The translations under genes and the position numbers were made by a program. Positions 9,190 through 17,299 of a stretch of DNA of 64,000 nucleotides are shown here, one piece after another. Below the pieces are notes generated by a model. That model worked only from the letters and a program-made list of their open reading frames with translations. It was not told where the DNA came from and did no database searches. The stretch's first letter is position 1; each line of letters opens with the position of its first letter. Source of the stretch: JABDCI01 sp964475835 (GTDB lineage: Bacteria > Verrucomicrobiota > Verrucomicrobiia > JABWAM01); the NCBI GenBank assembly GCA_964475835.1, contig CAYYYL010000001.1, positions 124,001 through 188,000 of the forward strand, given 5' to 3'.

Positions 9190-9372
9190 CTACGACTTGT
9201 CGCGTGCTTTTCCCTTGAATTCGGCGGCGATTTGAACCACCAACGCCAGCCACTCCAAACGCTGTTCCATCGTGAAGGAACGAAATTCGGTGTGCCCGTC
9301 AAAATCCGAGGGCTTGCAATTCTCGACCTGGGCAAGCCATGTCCTGCGTTCAATATCATCGTGCGGCTGCAT
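9190..9372 (-). CDS. Small protein partnered with a nucleotidyltransferase
   Basis: A 60-residue charged protein. Its ATG (9372) lies one base after the stop of the broken nucleotidyltransferase, so the two are an operon. The segment FRSFTMEQRLEWLALVVQIAAEF resembles, by its pattern, the small helical proteins (often containing SxEQRLxWL) encoded beside stand-alone nucleotidyltransferases in many genomes. Such pairs have been discussed as toxin-antitoxin-like modules; that function is not shown here. With its partner broken, this gene may be a relic. Confidence 0.5.
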   Translation of the reverse strand: MQPHDDIERRTWLAQVENCKPSDFDGHTEFRSFTMEQRLEWLALVVQIAAEFKGKARDKS

Positions 9373-9373
9373 T

Positions 9374-9753
9374 TCAGGAGAATTTTTGGTTGAGAGATTC
9401 GAGTTCACGAATTTCCGACAAATCCTTTTCCCGTGGCTGGCGAATGGCCCGCTTCATATCCAGCAAACGGTGAAGGGATGCAATCTGGACCCTTCTGTCT
9501 GAGATCTCGATTTTCACGGAGTCCGAGGATAGCACTTCGGAGGACGCCTCTTTTGTCAAAAAAAAATCACCTGGCGGATGGGCTGATGATGGTCGATGAA
9601 CGAAAAAAACCAAGGCGTCATTTTCACAGCCAGATCCAGATCGAGAGTCAGACGCTCCACTTCGTGAAGGACAACCGCAACACCGCCGGCCACGACGAAC
9701 TCAACGTTCTTCTCTGAAAGGACCATCAAAATCTCATTTAAATGATTCTGCAT
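9374..9753 (-). pseudogene. Broken nucleotidyltransferase (AbiEii/MNT-like)
   Basis: Two overlapping frames together give a nucleotidyltransferase. The first (from the ATG at 9753) has the active-site pattern VEFVVAGGVAVVLHEVER followed by LTLDLDLAV, with the GG and DxD metal-binding motifs. It reads to QPIRQVIFF and stops. A nine-base T run (A run on the plus strand, about 9558-9566) sits exactly there. One extra T would continue as FLTKEASSEVLSSDSVKIEI and end in RLLDMKRAIRQPREKDLSEI, the usual C-terminus of this family. The gap between DLAVKMTP and FSFIDHHQPIRQ is also much shorter than I expect for the family, suggesting an internal deletion. The gene therefore looks decayed, although a homopolymer sequencing error could explain the frameshift alone. 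Confidence 0.7.
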
Positions 9754-9891
9754 GGGAGGAGGCTTTAACTTAACTTTTACGTTCTTATGGGCAATGGCGA
9801 ATGAAAATCGACGGTTTCTCTTGGGCCGTTCAATCCGCATGATTTCCTGACTGGCTCCCGGGCTCCTGTTTCAGGTAGAAGGAGGGCGTCC

Positions 9892-10566
9892 ATGATTGTC
9901 CGTATGTACATGACGAGGGATGTGGAGACGATATCTCCCGATACGACGCTTGCGGTGGCGATTCAGAAGATGCGAACGCTTCACATCCGCCGGCTGGTCG
10001 TGGTGAGTGCGAATGACACCATTGAGGGCATGGTCTGTCAGCACGATTTGATCACGGCCTTTCCCCATAACGTGCATCCATTCTCGGCCCTTGCGCTGGA
10101 ATCCTCTGCAGCGGCACAAAAAGTGCGATCCGTCATGAAGTCACCCGTATTATCCATCGATCAGAACGATCCGATTGAGCATGCGGCGTCCGTAATGGCG
10201 AAGCATCATGTCGGAGGGCTCCCTGTGACAGGGTTTCATAAACTGGTGGGAATCATCACCGAGTCCGATATTTTTCGTGCGTTCACGACTCTGCTTGCGG
10301 GGCACGGCAATTCGATTCGGATCACATTTGACATCACGGAGGACGAGAACATTCTCACCTTTCTGGATCAGGCGACACGGAAACACCGCTTGAGGCTTCG
10401 GAGCTTTATTTCCTTTCACGATGAGGATGTTCGCATGGCGGTGGTGCGGGTGCGCGGGGAGGAGGTTCAACCGTTTATTGCGGACCTTTGGGGATCGGGA
10501 CACCGGGTGATGAACATCGTCAAGGCGGAGGAGGAAGTGAAGCCGCCTGAGGATCTTATCGAATAA
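9892..10566 (+). CDS. Tandem CBS-domain protein with ACT-like C-terminus
   Basis: A 224-residue soluble protein. Two CBS domains are visible: residues 1-58 (MYMTRDVETISPDTTLAVAI, then GMVCQHDLI) and about 78-135 (VRSVMKSPVLSIDQNDPIEH, then GIITESDIFRAF). A CBS pair forms a Bateman module that binds adenine nucleotides or S-adenosylmethionine and senses energy state. Residues 140-215 look like an ACT-type domain, giving an AcuB-like architecture. A good ribosome binding site (AAGGAGG) lies about seven bases before the ATG, unusual in this window. The cyclic-nucleotide-like gene follows 41 bp later and may be co-transcribed. The regulated partner is unknown. Confidence 0.82.
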   Translation: MIVRMYMTRDVETISPDTTLAVAIQKMRTLHIRRLVVVSANDTIEGMVCQHDLITAFPHNVHPFSALALESSAAAQKVRSVMKSPVLSIDQNDPIEHAASVMAKHHVGGLPVTGFHKLVGIITESDIFRAFTTLLAGHGNSIRITFDITEDENILTFLDQATRKHRLRLRSFISFHDEDVRMAVVRVRGEEVQPFIADLWGSGHRVMNIVKAEEEVKPPEDLIE

Positions 10567-10607
10567 CTTGGCAGAGTCGCGGCGACCGTGTATTCATCGA
10601 CCGAATC

Positions 10608-10970
10608 ATGCTGCACCTTCCCAAGGAATTCACCAAATATTATTGGAAGGGGGAAGAGGTTCTCCGTGAGGGAGATTCTCATGATAATCTGCTTTATATT
10701 CTCATCGAGGGGACTCTTGGGGTTTATAAGGGAGAGAAACGGGTGTCAGAAATCAAAGAGACTGGAGTTTTTTTTGGTGAGATGAGCCTTTTGCTGGATC
10801 ATCCCATAGCCGCAACGGTGAAATCCGAAACAGACAGCATTATCAGTGTGCTGCCTTACGACCCCGAAACCTTTTTTGTTAAATACCCGCATATAGCACG
10901 AAAACTATTGCGCACCATGGTGCAACGGGTCGCGGAAATGTCGCGTCACAAGAGTGATTCGACATCATGA
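10608..10970 (+). CDS. Single-domain cyclic-nucleotide-binding-like protein
   Basis: A 120-residue protein that is almost entirely one cNMP-binding (CRP-like) beta-barrel: GEEVLREGDSHDNLLYILIE, then GTLGVYKGEKRVSEI, then the phosphate-binding cassette FFGEMSLLLDHPIAATV. In known cAMP/cGMP binders the cassette has an Arg after the Pro (P-R-x-A-T/S-V) that holds the cyclic phosphate; here the residue is Ile, so canonical cyclic nucleotide binding is doubtful. There is no DNA-binding domain, so it is not a transcription factor by itself. It follows the CBS protein closely and converges on gltB. Confidence 0.78.
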   Translation: MLHLPKEFTKYYWKGEEVLREGDSHDNLLYILIEGTLGVYKGEKRVSEIKETGVFFGEMSLLLDHPIAATVKSETDSIISVLPYDPETFFVKYPHIARKLLRTMVQRVAEMSRHKSDSTS

Positions 10971-10996
10971 CTTTTGGGTGATTTGGAGGACGGGCG

Positions 10997-13900
10997 TCAG
11001 GATTTACCCGAAGGGGGTGGTGTCGTGGCAATAATGGCTTCACCCACGGATTTGGCTTCCGAGACGGTGGCTTTCACCTCGGCGGGTTCGGAGGCCACTT
11101 TCCAGAATTTGTCCTGAAAGGTTTTCCAGTCGGCGAGGAGCGCCTTGGCCTTGGCGCTTTCCGTGAGCTCAAGGTGTTTGTAGATCAAGGACTGGACGAT
11201 CGCCACGTCCTCGGGTTTCATCCGGGAGAGTTTGACAATCTCCTTGTTGTAACGTTCCGGGAAGGATCCATCTTCGTCGAGAACGTAAGCCACGCCCCCT
11301 GTCATCCCGGCCCCGAAGTTTTTCCCGGTGGGTCCAATAATGATGGCAAGGCCATTGGTCATGTATTCACACCCGTGATCCCCGCAGCCTTCCACCACGG
11401 CCTGGCCTCCGGAGTTTCGGACGCAGAACCGTTCGCCCGCCTGTCCTGCGGCAAAGAGCGCACCGCCGGTGGCTCCATACATCACAGTGTTCCCGATGAT
11501 AATATTTTCACTGGGGATGAATTTCGCTGTGGCGGGGGGGACGACGATGATCTCGCCGCCCGACATTCCCTTGCCCACGTAGTCGTTGGATTCACCTGTG
11601 AGATGAATGCGGACCCCGTTGCAGAGGAAGGCCCCGAGGGATTGACCCGCGGTGCCCTTTAACCTTAACTCGACAGAGGAGGGAGGAAGACCCTTGTCCC
11701 CGTAACGATAGGCGATTTCCCCGGAGAGCTTGGTTCCCACGGAGCGGTTGGTGTTTTTGACGCCGTACTTCAACACCACGGGCTGGAGGCCTCCGATGGC
11801 GTCTTTTGCGTCCTGCAGGATGGTGTCATCCAGCGGTTTGTCGAGGCGATCGTTGCGTTCGCGAATGTGGTATCGGGCGGAGCGTTCGTTGTCCGGTTGG
11901 GCCAGGAGGGCGCGCAGGTCGAGGGTGTTGGCCTTGGGATGATTGGGGATTTCGCGCTGCTCGAGGTGCTCGGTGCGCCCGATCAATTCATTCAGGGTTC
12001 GGACTCCGAGAGAGGCCATGATTTCTCGGACTTCCTGCGCCACGCCGTTGAAGAAATTAACGATCATGTCCGGCGAGCCCTTGAATTTTGCGCGAAGGCG
12101 TTCGTCCTGGGTAGCCACACCCACAGGGCAGGTGTTCAGATGGCACTGGCGGACGTAGACGCAGCCGGCGGCGATGAGCGCGGTCGTTCCGAAATTGTAT
12201 TCCTCAGCGCCAAGAAGCGCGGCAATCACGATGTCTCGCCCATTTCTCATGCCGCCATCGGCGCGGAGCGTGATGCGTCCCCGAAGATCGTTCAGTACGA
12301 GAGTCTGCTGGGCTTCGGCGATGCCGAGTTCCCAGGAGGAACCCGCGTTTTTGATGGAGGAGAGGGGCGAGGCGCCTGTTCCTCCGTCGTGCCCGCTGAT
12401 GAGTACGATGTCGGCATAGGCTTTCGCTACACCCGCAGCGATGGTACCGACGCCTGCTTCGGCGACGAGTTTCACGCAAACCTTGGCGCGGGGGTTTGCC
12501 TGTTTGAGATCGTAGATGAGTTGGGCGAGATCCTCGATGGAGTAGATGTCGTGGTGGGGGGGCGGTGAAATGAGGGTGACACCCGGCACCGAGCGACGAA
12601 GGCGCGCGATGAGCGGGGATACTTTATGACCGGGGAGCTGTCCGCCTTCACCCGGTTTCGATCCCTGGGCCATCTTGATCTCGATCTCCTTGGCGGAGGC
12701 CAGATATTCGGCGGTGACACCGAAACGTCCTGACGCCACCTGTTTGATGGCGGAATTCGCCCAGTCACCGTTGGGGCGTACATGAAACCGGGCTGCGTCC
12801 TCGCCTCCTTCCCCGGAATTCGATTTGCCGCCGATGCGGTTCATGGCGATTGCCAGGGCTTCATGGGCTTCGGGGCTGAGTGCGCCCAGGGACATGCCTG
12901 CGGTGGTGAAGCGGCGGCGGATCTCCTCGACAGGTTCAACCTCATCGATGGAAATGGGTTCGTTCACCTGCTTGAATTTCAGGAGATGACGGAGAGCGAG
13001 GGGCTGTTGATCTTCGAGGGCGGCAACATAGGCCTTGTATCCCTCGGGGGTGCCTGTTTTGACAAAGGCGTGGAAGCTCTTGATCACGGGCGGTGTGAAC
13101 GCGTGCATCTCCCCCTTCTGACGGAAGCGGTAGTAGCCTGGATCCTGAAGGGTGGGCGCCGGGCCGGAGGACTCTGCGGCGGGAAGATCCGCGAGGCCGT
13201 ACCCCAAGGCGTGCCGGGCAAACGATTCCTGTGCGATCTCCTTGAAGCTGATGCCACCTACGCGTGAAACGGTGCCGGTGAAATGAAGATCACAGACGGT
13301 GGGATGAACGCCGATGGCTTCGAAGATCTGGGCTCCCCGATAGCTCGAAAGGGTGGAAATTCCCATCTTTGACATGATCTTGAGGATGCCGTCATCGAGG
13401 GATTTGCGGTAATTCTTAAAGGCGGTGAGGAATCGTTTCCCAACGCTTTCGCCGTTGGTCTCCCCCGACTCCTTGGCGTCCTGTTGTTCACAGAGGTGGC
13501 GGATGGTGGCGAGGGCGAGGTAGGGGTTGATGGCGCTGGCGCCATAGCCGAGGAGGCATGCGAACTGGTGAACGTCCCGCGCTTCCGCGGTTTCACAAAT
13601 GATGCCGACTTGCATGCGCTTGCCTGCACGAATGAGGTGATGGTGGACCGCGGCGGTGGCGATAAGCATCGGAATGGCGATCCGGTTGCAGTCAACCCCC
13701 CGGTCGGAGAGAATCAGGATGCGTCGTTTGGCGTCCACCGCCCGCTCCGCTTCGGCGCAGAGGTGCAGCAACGCTTTTTCCAGGGCTTCCGGTCCGTCGG
13801 ATTTAAAAATAAGGCAGGGGAGCGTTTTGGAGGAGAAGGCTTTGGCGGCGGGAACACTGGGTTTGCTGCCGGTGCTGTCGGCCAGCCATTCGAGCTGGCG

Positions 13901-15661
13901 GAGCGCGGCGAGGTCGGCGTCGCTCAACACGGGGGAGGAAATTTCCACAAGGCGGGCATGATCCTCGTTTTCGGCGAAGAGGTTTTGCTGGTACCCCACG
14001 AAGGTCGAGAGGGACATGACGAGCTCCTCGCGAATGGGATCGATCGGAGGATTGGTGACCTGGGCAAAAAGTTGTTTGAAATAGCTGTAGAGCAGACGGG
14101 GCTGGCGTGAAAGCACGGCGAGCGGGGCGTCGTCGCCCATCGAGCCAACGGCTTCCTTGCCGGTTTCGATCATCGGTTTGATCACGAGGTTCACTTCCTC
14201 GCTCGTGTAACCGAAGGAGAGTTGTTGAAGGACCAGATCAACGCCTTCGATCGGTTCCGGAGTCTGCGGTTTGAAATTCGCCAATGGCATGTCGTTGAGG
14301 CGAACGAGATTGTTCTTCACCCATTCTGCATAGGGTTTCCGTGTGGCGTAGGTTTCCTTGATTTCGTCGTTGCGCAGCAGTTTCCCTTTCAACAGATCGA
14401 CCGCGATGATCTGGCCGGGACCCAGACGTCCTTTTTCGATCACCTTGGAGTCGGGAACTTCGATGGTTCCCACTTCGGAGCCCATGAGAATGAATCCATC
14501 GGAGGTGATTTTGTAGCGTGCGGGGCGCAAGCCGTTTCGATCCAGACAGGCACCCACCACGTTGCCGTCGGCGAAAACGAGGGCGGCGGGGCCGTCCCAC
14601 GGTTCCATGATGCAGTTGTGATATTCGTAGAAGCTTTTCACGCTCTCATCCACATGCGGTTCCGTGCGCCAGGCTGAAGGGGCGAGCATCAGAATGGCAT
14701 GGAGGAGGTCGCGACCGGAGAGGGTGAGAGTCTCGAGTGCGTTGTCGAGACTGCCGGAATCGCTGCTTCCAGGCTGCGAGATGGGGTGGAGCTGACGAAG
14801 GTCGTCCCAATTATAAAGGGGGGAGGCGAGTTCTGGAGTGCGCGCGGCCATCCAGTTGCGGTTGCCGGAGATGGTGTTGATCTCACCGTTGTGACCGAGC
14901 CTGCGGAAAGGTTGGGAGAGCGCCCAGGTGGGAAAGGTGTTGGTGCTGTAGCGCTGGTGGAAAACGCAGAAGGAGGTCTCGAAGTCCGTCGATCGAAGAT
15001 CCTTGTAGAAACGGTCCAGTTGGACGGAGACCATCAATCCTTTGTAGACAATGGTCCGGTGGGACATGCTACAGGCATAAAAATTGGGAATGCTGGCTTC
15101 CAGGATCCGGCGTTCGATCTCCTTGCGGGCGAGAAAGAGGGCGCGTTCATAGGCTTCGTCGCTTTGTCCGGCAGGCCGCCCGATGAGAGCTTGTTCGATT
15201 TCAGGAAGCGTGGCCAGGGCCTTGTCTCCCAGTACGCTTTTGTCTGTGGGGACGCGGCGCCATCCAAAAAGGAACAGGGCGCGTTTTTTCAGCACGTCCT
15301 CAATGATCGCCTTGCACTGGGCTAGGTGATACGCGTTTTCGCGCGGAAAGAAAAAGACACCCACACCAAGATCGGTGTCGTTGAATAATTTCTGTCCCAT
15401 TTTCGCGAGATCTCTGGCGAAAAGTTTGTAGGGAATCTGCGTAAGCACCCCGGCCCCGTCGCCGGTTTTGGCGTCGGCATCGACAGCACCCCGATGCATG
15501 AGATTGCATACGGAAGTGATCGCCATCCGAAGGGGTTGAACCGATCGTTTTCCCGAAAGATTGGCAACAAAACCAACGCCACAGGAGTCACGCTCAAATT
15601 CCGGCCTCCAAAGAAGTCCCTGTGCGGTAGCTTTTCTGGTTTGGGTTTCGAACGGGCTCAT
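10997..15661 (-). CDS. gltB: Glutamate synthase large subunit
   Basis: A 1554-residue GOGAT large chain, which makes two glutamates from glutamine and 2-oxoglutarate. The N-terminal propeptide ends at ERDS, exposing the catalytic Cys27 of the glutamine amidotransferase domain (CGVGF). The central and FMN-binding domains follow, with GEGGEDAARF and ISGHDGGTGASP motifs. A Cys cluster (CVYVRQCHLNTCPVG) binds the 3Fe-4S centre, and the C-terminal GXGXG beta-helix domain closes the protein. The full family length is present. No small subunit (gltD) lies on either side, so electrons must come from a subunit encoded elsewhere or from ferredoxin. It is divergent from an Lrp-type regulator gene (15800), its probable regulator. 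Confidence 0.95.
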   Translation of the reverse strand: MSPFETQTRKATAQGLLWRPEFERDSCGVGFVANLSGKRSVQPLRMAITSVCNLMHRGAVDADAKTGDGAGVLTQIPYKLFARDLAKMGQKLFNDTDLGVGVFFFPRENAYHLAQCKAIIEDVLKKRALFLFGWRRVPTDKSVLGDKALATLPEIEQALIGRPAGQSDEAYERALFLARKEIERRILEASIPNFYACSMSHRTIVYKGLMVSVQLDRFYKDLRSTDFETSFCVFHQRYSTNTFPTWALSQPFRRLGHNGEINTISGNRNWMAARTPELASPLYNWDDLRQLHPISQPGSSDSGSLDNALETLTLSGRDLLHAILMLAPSAWRTEPHVDESVKSFYEYHNCIMEPWDGPAALVFADGNVVGACLDRNGLRPARYKITSDGFILMGSEVGTIEVPDSKVIEKGRLGPGQIIAVDLLKGKLLRNDEIKETYATRKPYAEWVKNNLVRLNDMPLANFKPQTPEPIEGVDLVLQQLSFGYTSEEVNLVIKPMIETGKEAVGSMGDDAPLAVLSRQPRLLYSYFKQLFAQVTNPPIDPIREELVMSLSTFVGYQQNLFAENEDHARLVEISSPVLSDADLAALRQLEWLADSTGSKPSVPAAKAFSSKTLPCLIFKSDGPEALEKALLHLCAEAERAVDAKRRILILSDRGVDCNRIAIPMLIATAAVHHHLIRAGKRMQVGIICETAEARDVHQFACLLGYGASAINPYLALATIRHLCEQQDAKESGETNGESVGKRFLTAFKNYRKSLDDGILKIMSKMGISTLSSYRGAQIFEAIGVHPTVCDLHFTGTVSRVGGISFKEIAQESFARHALGYGLADLPAAESSGPAPTLQDPGYYRFRQKGEMHAFTPPVIKSFHAFVKTGTPEGYKAYVAALEDQQPLALRHLLKFKQVNEPISIDEVEPVEEIRRRFTTAGMSLGALSPEAHEALAIAMNRIGGKSNSGEGGEDAARFHVRPNGDWANSAIKQVASGRFGVTAEYLASAKEIEIKMAQGSKPGEGGQLPGHKVSPLIARLRRSVPGVTLISPPPHHDIYSIEDLAQLIYDLKQANPRAKVCVKLVAEAGVGTIAAGVAKAYADIVLISGHDGGTGASPLSSIKNAGSSWELGIAEAQQTLVLNDLRGRITLRADGGMRNGRDIVIAALLGAEEYNFGTTALIAAGCVYVRQCHLNTCPVGVATQDERLRAKFKGSPDMIVNFFNGVAQEVREIMASLGVRTLNELIGRTEHLEQREIPNHPKANTLDLRALLAQPDNERSARYHIRERNDRLDKPLDDTILQDAKDAIGGLQPVVLKYGVKNTNRSVGTKLSGEIAYRYGDKGLPPSSVELRLKGTAGQSLGAFLCNGVRIHLTGESNDYVGKGMSGGEIIVVPPATAKFIPSENIIIGNTVMYGATGGALFAAGQAGERFCVRNSGGQAVVEGCGDHGCEYMTNGLAIIIGPTGKNFGAGMTGGVAYVLDEDGSFPERYNKEIVKLSRMKPEDVAIVQSLIYKHLELTESAKAKALLADWKTFQDKFWKVASEPAEVKATVSEAKSVGEAIIATTPPPSGKS

Positions 15662-15799
15662 AAATCACCTATTTTTGAAAATGTCTGTAATTCGTCATTT
15701 TTCTCCTTTTCTAGTCCAATAATCAAGCTACTATTTGGGCAAATGTGCATAAATGAGTCGAAAATGTGAATAACTTGTCTATAAACTCGCTTTTAATCC
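15662..15799. promoter_or_regulatory. Divergent control region between gltB and lrp-like gene
   Basis: A 138-bp AT-rich gap between two divergent start codons, clearly richer in A and T than the genes beside it. It contains short imperfect palindromes such as ATTTGGGCAAAT and runs of A and T typical of the flexible sites bound by Lrp/AsnC octamers. I cannot pick out a convincing -35/-10 pair for either gene. Confidence 0.45.
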
Positions 15800-16390
15800 A
15801 TGAGTTCCAAACCTATACGACAGCTGGATGATCAGGAGAAGGCGATCGCCCGGGCATTGATTCGTGATCCCCGGTTGAGCGATCACGCGATTTCGGAAAA
15901 GACCGGGGTGCCAGCCAAGACGGTGTCACGCAAGCGCTCGCGCCTGGAGGCGGAAGGGGTCCTCTCGTATCACACGATGGTCAATTTGATGGAGGATGGG
16001 ACCGGACACTTTGGAACGCGCCACCTCTATATCATCAAATTTCGCCTTGGGGTTACCAAGAAACAGATTGTGGATGAAATCAAGAGTGAGCCGAATATCA
16101 AGAGTGTCTTTACGGAACTGATCTTCCAGAGTCACATCGCGGAGATCGACGGTCACATTGCTCTGATCATGTTGATCGAGGGACGGGATGATTCGGATGT
16201 GGTGGAGAGCATGCAGGGAAAGATCATTCCATCATTGCGGAAAAATCATGGCCAGGATTCTGTTGAGGAAGTTCAGACCCTGCGCGTCCTTGCCCCCATT
16301 CGCATGCTGCGAAACTATATTCCCATTGTGAATATGAAGGATGGGGTTTTGAAGGAAGACTGGCCCGACGAAGCGATTTTTGTGGGTTAG
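15800..16390 (+). CDS. Lrp/AsnC-family transcriptional regulator
   Basis: A 196-residue protein with an N-terminal winged-helix motif (about 10-58: DEQEKAIARALIRDPRLSDH follows this pattern closely as DDQEKAIARALI, then ISEKTGVPAKTVSRKRSRLE as the recognition helix). It ends in an alpha/beta RAM-like ligand-binding domain (about 75-170). Lrp/AsnC proteins sense amino acids and commonly regulate glutamate synthase. The divergent position next to gltB, with a 138-bp shared control region, suggests that it controls gltB and itself. It is somewhat longer than typical AsnC proteins (about 150-165 residues), with an extra tail after NYIPIVN. Confidence 0.8.
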   Translation: MSSKPIRQLDDQEKAIARALIRDPRLSDHAISEKTGVPAKTVSRKRSRLEAEGVLSYHTMVNLMEDGTGHFGTRHLYIIKFRLGVTKKQIVDEIKSEPNIKSVFTELIFQSHIAEIDGHIALIMLIEGRDDSDVVESMQGKIIPSLRKNHGQDSVEEVQTLRVLAPIRMLRNYIPIVNMKDGVLKEDWPDEAIFVG

Positions 16391-16701
16391 CGTGTTGCTA
16401 AAAAGGGGGGAAGATCCCGTTGCGATGAATTTTGTCTGGGTGGTGCGTGCTCCCGACTTGGAGTCGGATTATCCGCAGCAACCTTCCGTTGCAAACCCAA
16501 CACCGCACCCGCCAACCCGGCATTTTTAGCGACCTCTGTGAGCAGCTTGTTGAAAGAGATGGTCCTCACTTTTCAGGATAGCGGTTCGTTTCCGTCCCCC
16601 CTAATTTTCGAGAATTGTGTCAAAGGCCCCTGGCCTTCCTTTTGTCGCTCAGTGCCAAAGAAGGCACCCGACTCAGGTCGTTTGGGATCATTTGAATTTA
16701 C
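16391..16701. other. Gene-poor interval after the lrp-like gene
   Basis: About 310 bases with no credible gene. There is a short stem (TTAGC...GCTAA) directly at the end of the lrp-like gene, but it is followed by A rather than T, so it is not a convincing terminator in the plus direction. A second small hairpin (CGACTTGGAGTCG) lies near 16450-16470. A 60-codon minus-strand frame crosses it but has no protein-like features. Confidence 0.5.
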
Positions 16702-16739
16702 TTGACATTTTGTATCTAGTTGTGTACTAGTATGTATAC
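16702..16739 (+). promoter_or_regulatory. Promoter/operator, copy 1, of the mini-gene pair
   Basis: A perfect -35 box TTGACA (16702-16707) is followed after 15 bases by TGTACT (16723-16728). The latter lies inside the element GTTGTGTACTAGTATGTATAC, which ends at 16739, directly before the ATG at 16740. The same 21-base element (20 of 21 identical) occurs at copy 2 near 17105-17125 in the same position relative to a mini-gene. The element overlaps the -10 region and start point, so a repressor binding it would block transcription. The transcript would be leaderless or nearly so. Confidence 0.6.
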
Positions 16740-16853
16740 ATGTTTAATAAACTTAACTTCAGGCTGGTTGGGGAAGATTTGGGAATTTTTGATGGGGTTG
16801 TCATTGTTCTGGTTTTTGCGGTGGTGGTTGGGCTGGTCATTCCCGTGCTTTGA
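16740..16853 (+). CDS. 37-residue hydrophobic, pseudopilin-like mini-protein 1
   Basis: An ATG directly abutting the copy 1 operator opens a 37-codon frame. A short polar head (MFNKLNFRLVGEDLG) is followed by one hydrophobic helix (GVVIVLVFAVVVGLVIPVL) that runs to the stop. The hydrophobic part aligns with the second mini-protein (VxxxLxxxxVV-GLxxPxL), which itself has a clear prepilin-type N-terminus. It would be a single-pass inner-membrane peptide with almost nothing outside. It may be a real small protein or the stub of a pseudopilin gene. The conserved promoter favours expression. Confidence 0.5.
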   Translation: MFNKLNFRLVGEDLGIFDGVVIVLVFAVVVGLVIPVL

Positions 16854-17086
16854 GCGAAAATGGACAGCTCCTGGCTAATTGGAAATAGTTGTTGTCCAAG
16901 GGGTTCCAGAAAAACGTTTCCTTAAGTCGGTTTTCCGTCCGATGCCGTCGGAACTTTGGGGATCTGGGGTTGCTCACGCCCAAAAGGAAAGTTCTCCCCC
17001 TTTTCCGGAGGGCCAATGGGGTTTCGGTAGCCTCCAGTTTTTGTCTACCCTTTTCCCATCCCAGGAATTCCCTTTTTCGGCGTCGT

Positions 17087-17125
17087 TTGACAAACGAGAA
17101 TGAGGTTGTATACTAGTATGTATAC
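17087..17125 (+). promoter_or_regulatory. Promoter/operator, copy 2, of the mini-gene pair
   Basis: TTGACA (17087-17092), a 16-base spacer and TATACT (17109-17114) make a near-consensus promoter. The -10 box is embedded in GTTGTATACTAGTATGTATAC (17105-17125), which contains the perfect 10-base palindrome ATACTAGTAT followed by a second palindrome GTATAC. The start codon of mini-gene 2 lies four bases after it. Sequence outside the TTGACA box and the 21-mer is not similar between the copies, so the element has been conserved selectively. The symmetry would suit a GntR-like dimer, but no such regulator lies nearby; that is speculation. Confidence 0.65.
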
Positions 17126-17128
17126 CTT

Positions 17129-17233
17129 ATGAAAACCTATTCAAAGCTTTTACATGGTTTCACTTTTTCGGAAGTGATGGTTGCTTTGGCGACATGCTGC
17201 GTGGTCGGTGGGCTGATCTTCCCTTCGCTCTAG
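17129..17233 (+). CDS. 34-residue prepilin-like mini-protein 2
   Basis: The product begins MKTYSKLLHGFTFSEVMVAL and ends CCVVGGLIFPSL. This is a textbook type III (prepilin) leader: a short basic leader, Gly before the cleavage point, then FTFSE with Glu at position +5 of the mature form, and a hydrophobic helix. In ordinary pseudopilins a globular domain of 100 or more residues follows, whereas here the frame stops right after the helix. It could be processed by the prepilin peptidase encoded at 31905. It may be a deliberately tiny pilin-like peptide or a truncated gene; its dedicated promoter and its pairing with mini-gene 1 argue for the former. Confidence 0.6.
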   Translation: MKTYSKLLHGFTFSEVMVALATCCVVGGLIFPSL

Positions 17234-17299
17234 AAGGTCAGGGGAAACCAAACGATGAGGGGGGCGGCGAAGTGTTGCTGCCACGTTTCCAACCGGGTG

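Noticed and set aside
16386..16405. Hairpin TTAGC-GTGTT-GCTAA as a terminator for the lrp-like gene
   Set aside because: Followed by A residues rather than T in the direction of transcription.
16387..16569. 60-codon minus-strand frame after the lrp-like gene
   Set aside because: No ribosome site, no protein-like pattern and an unusual composition; treated as noncoding.
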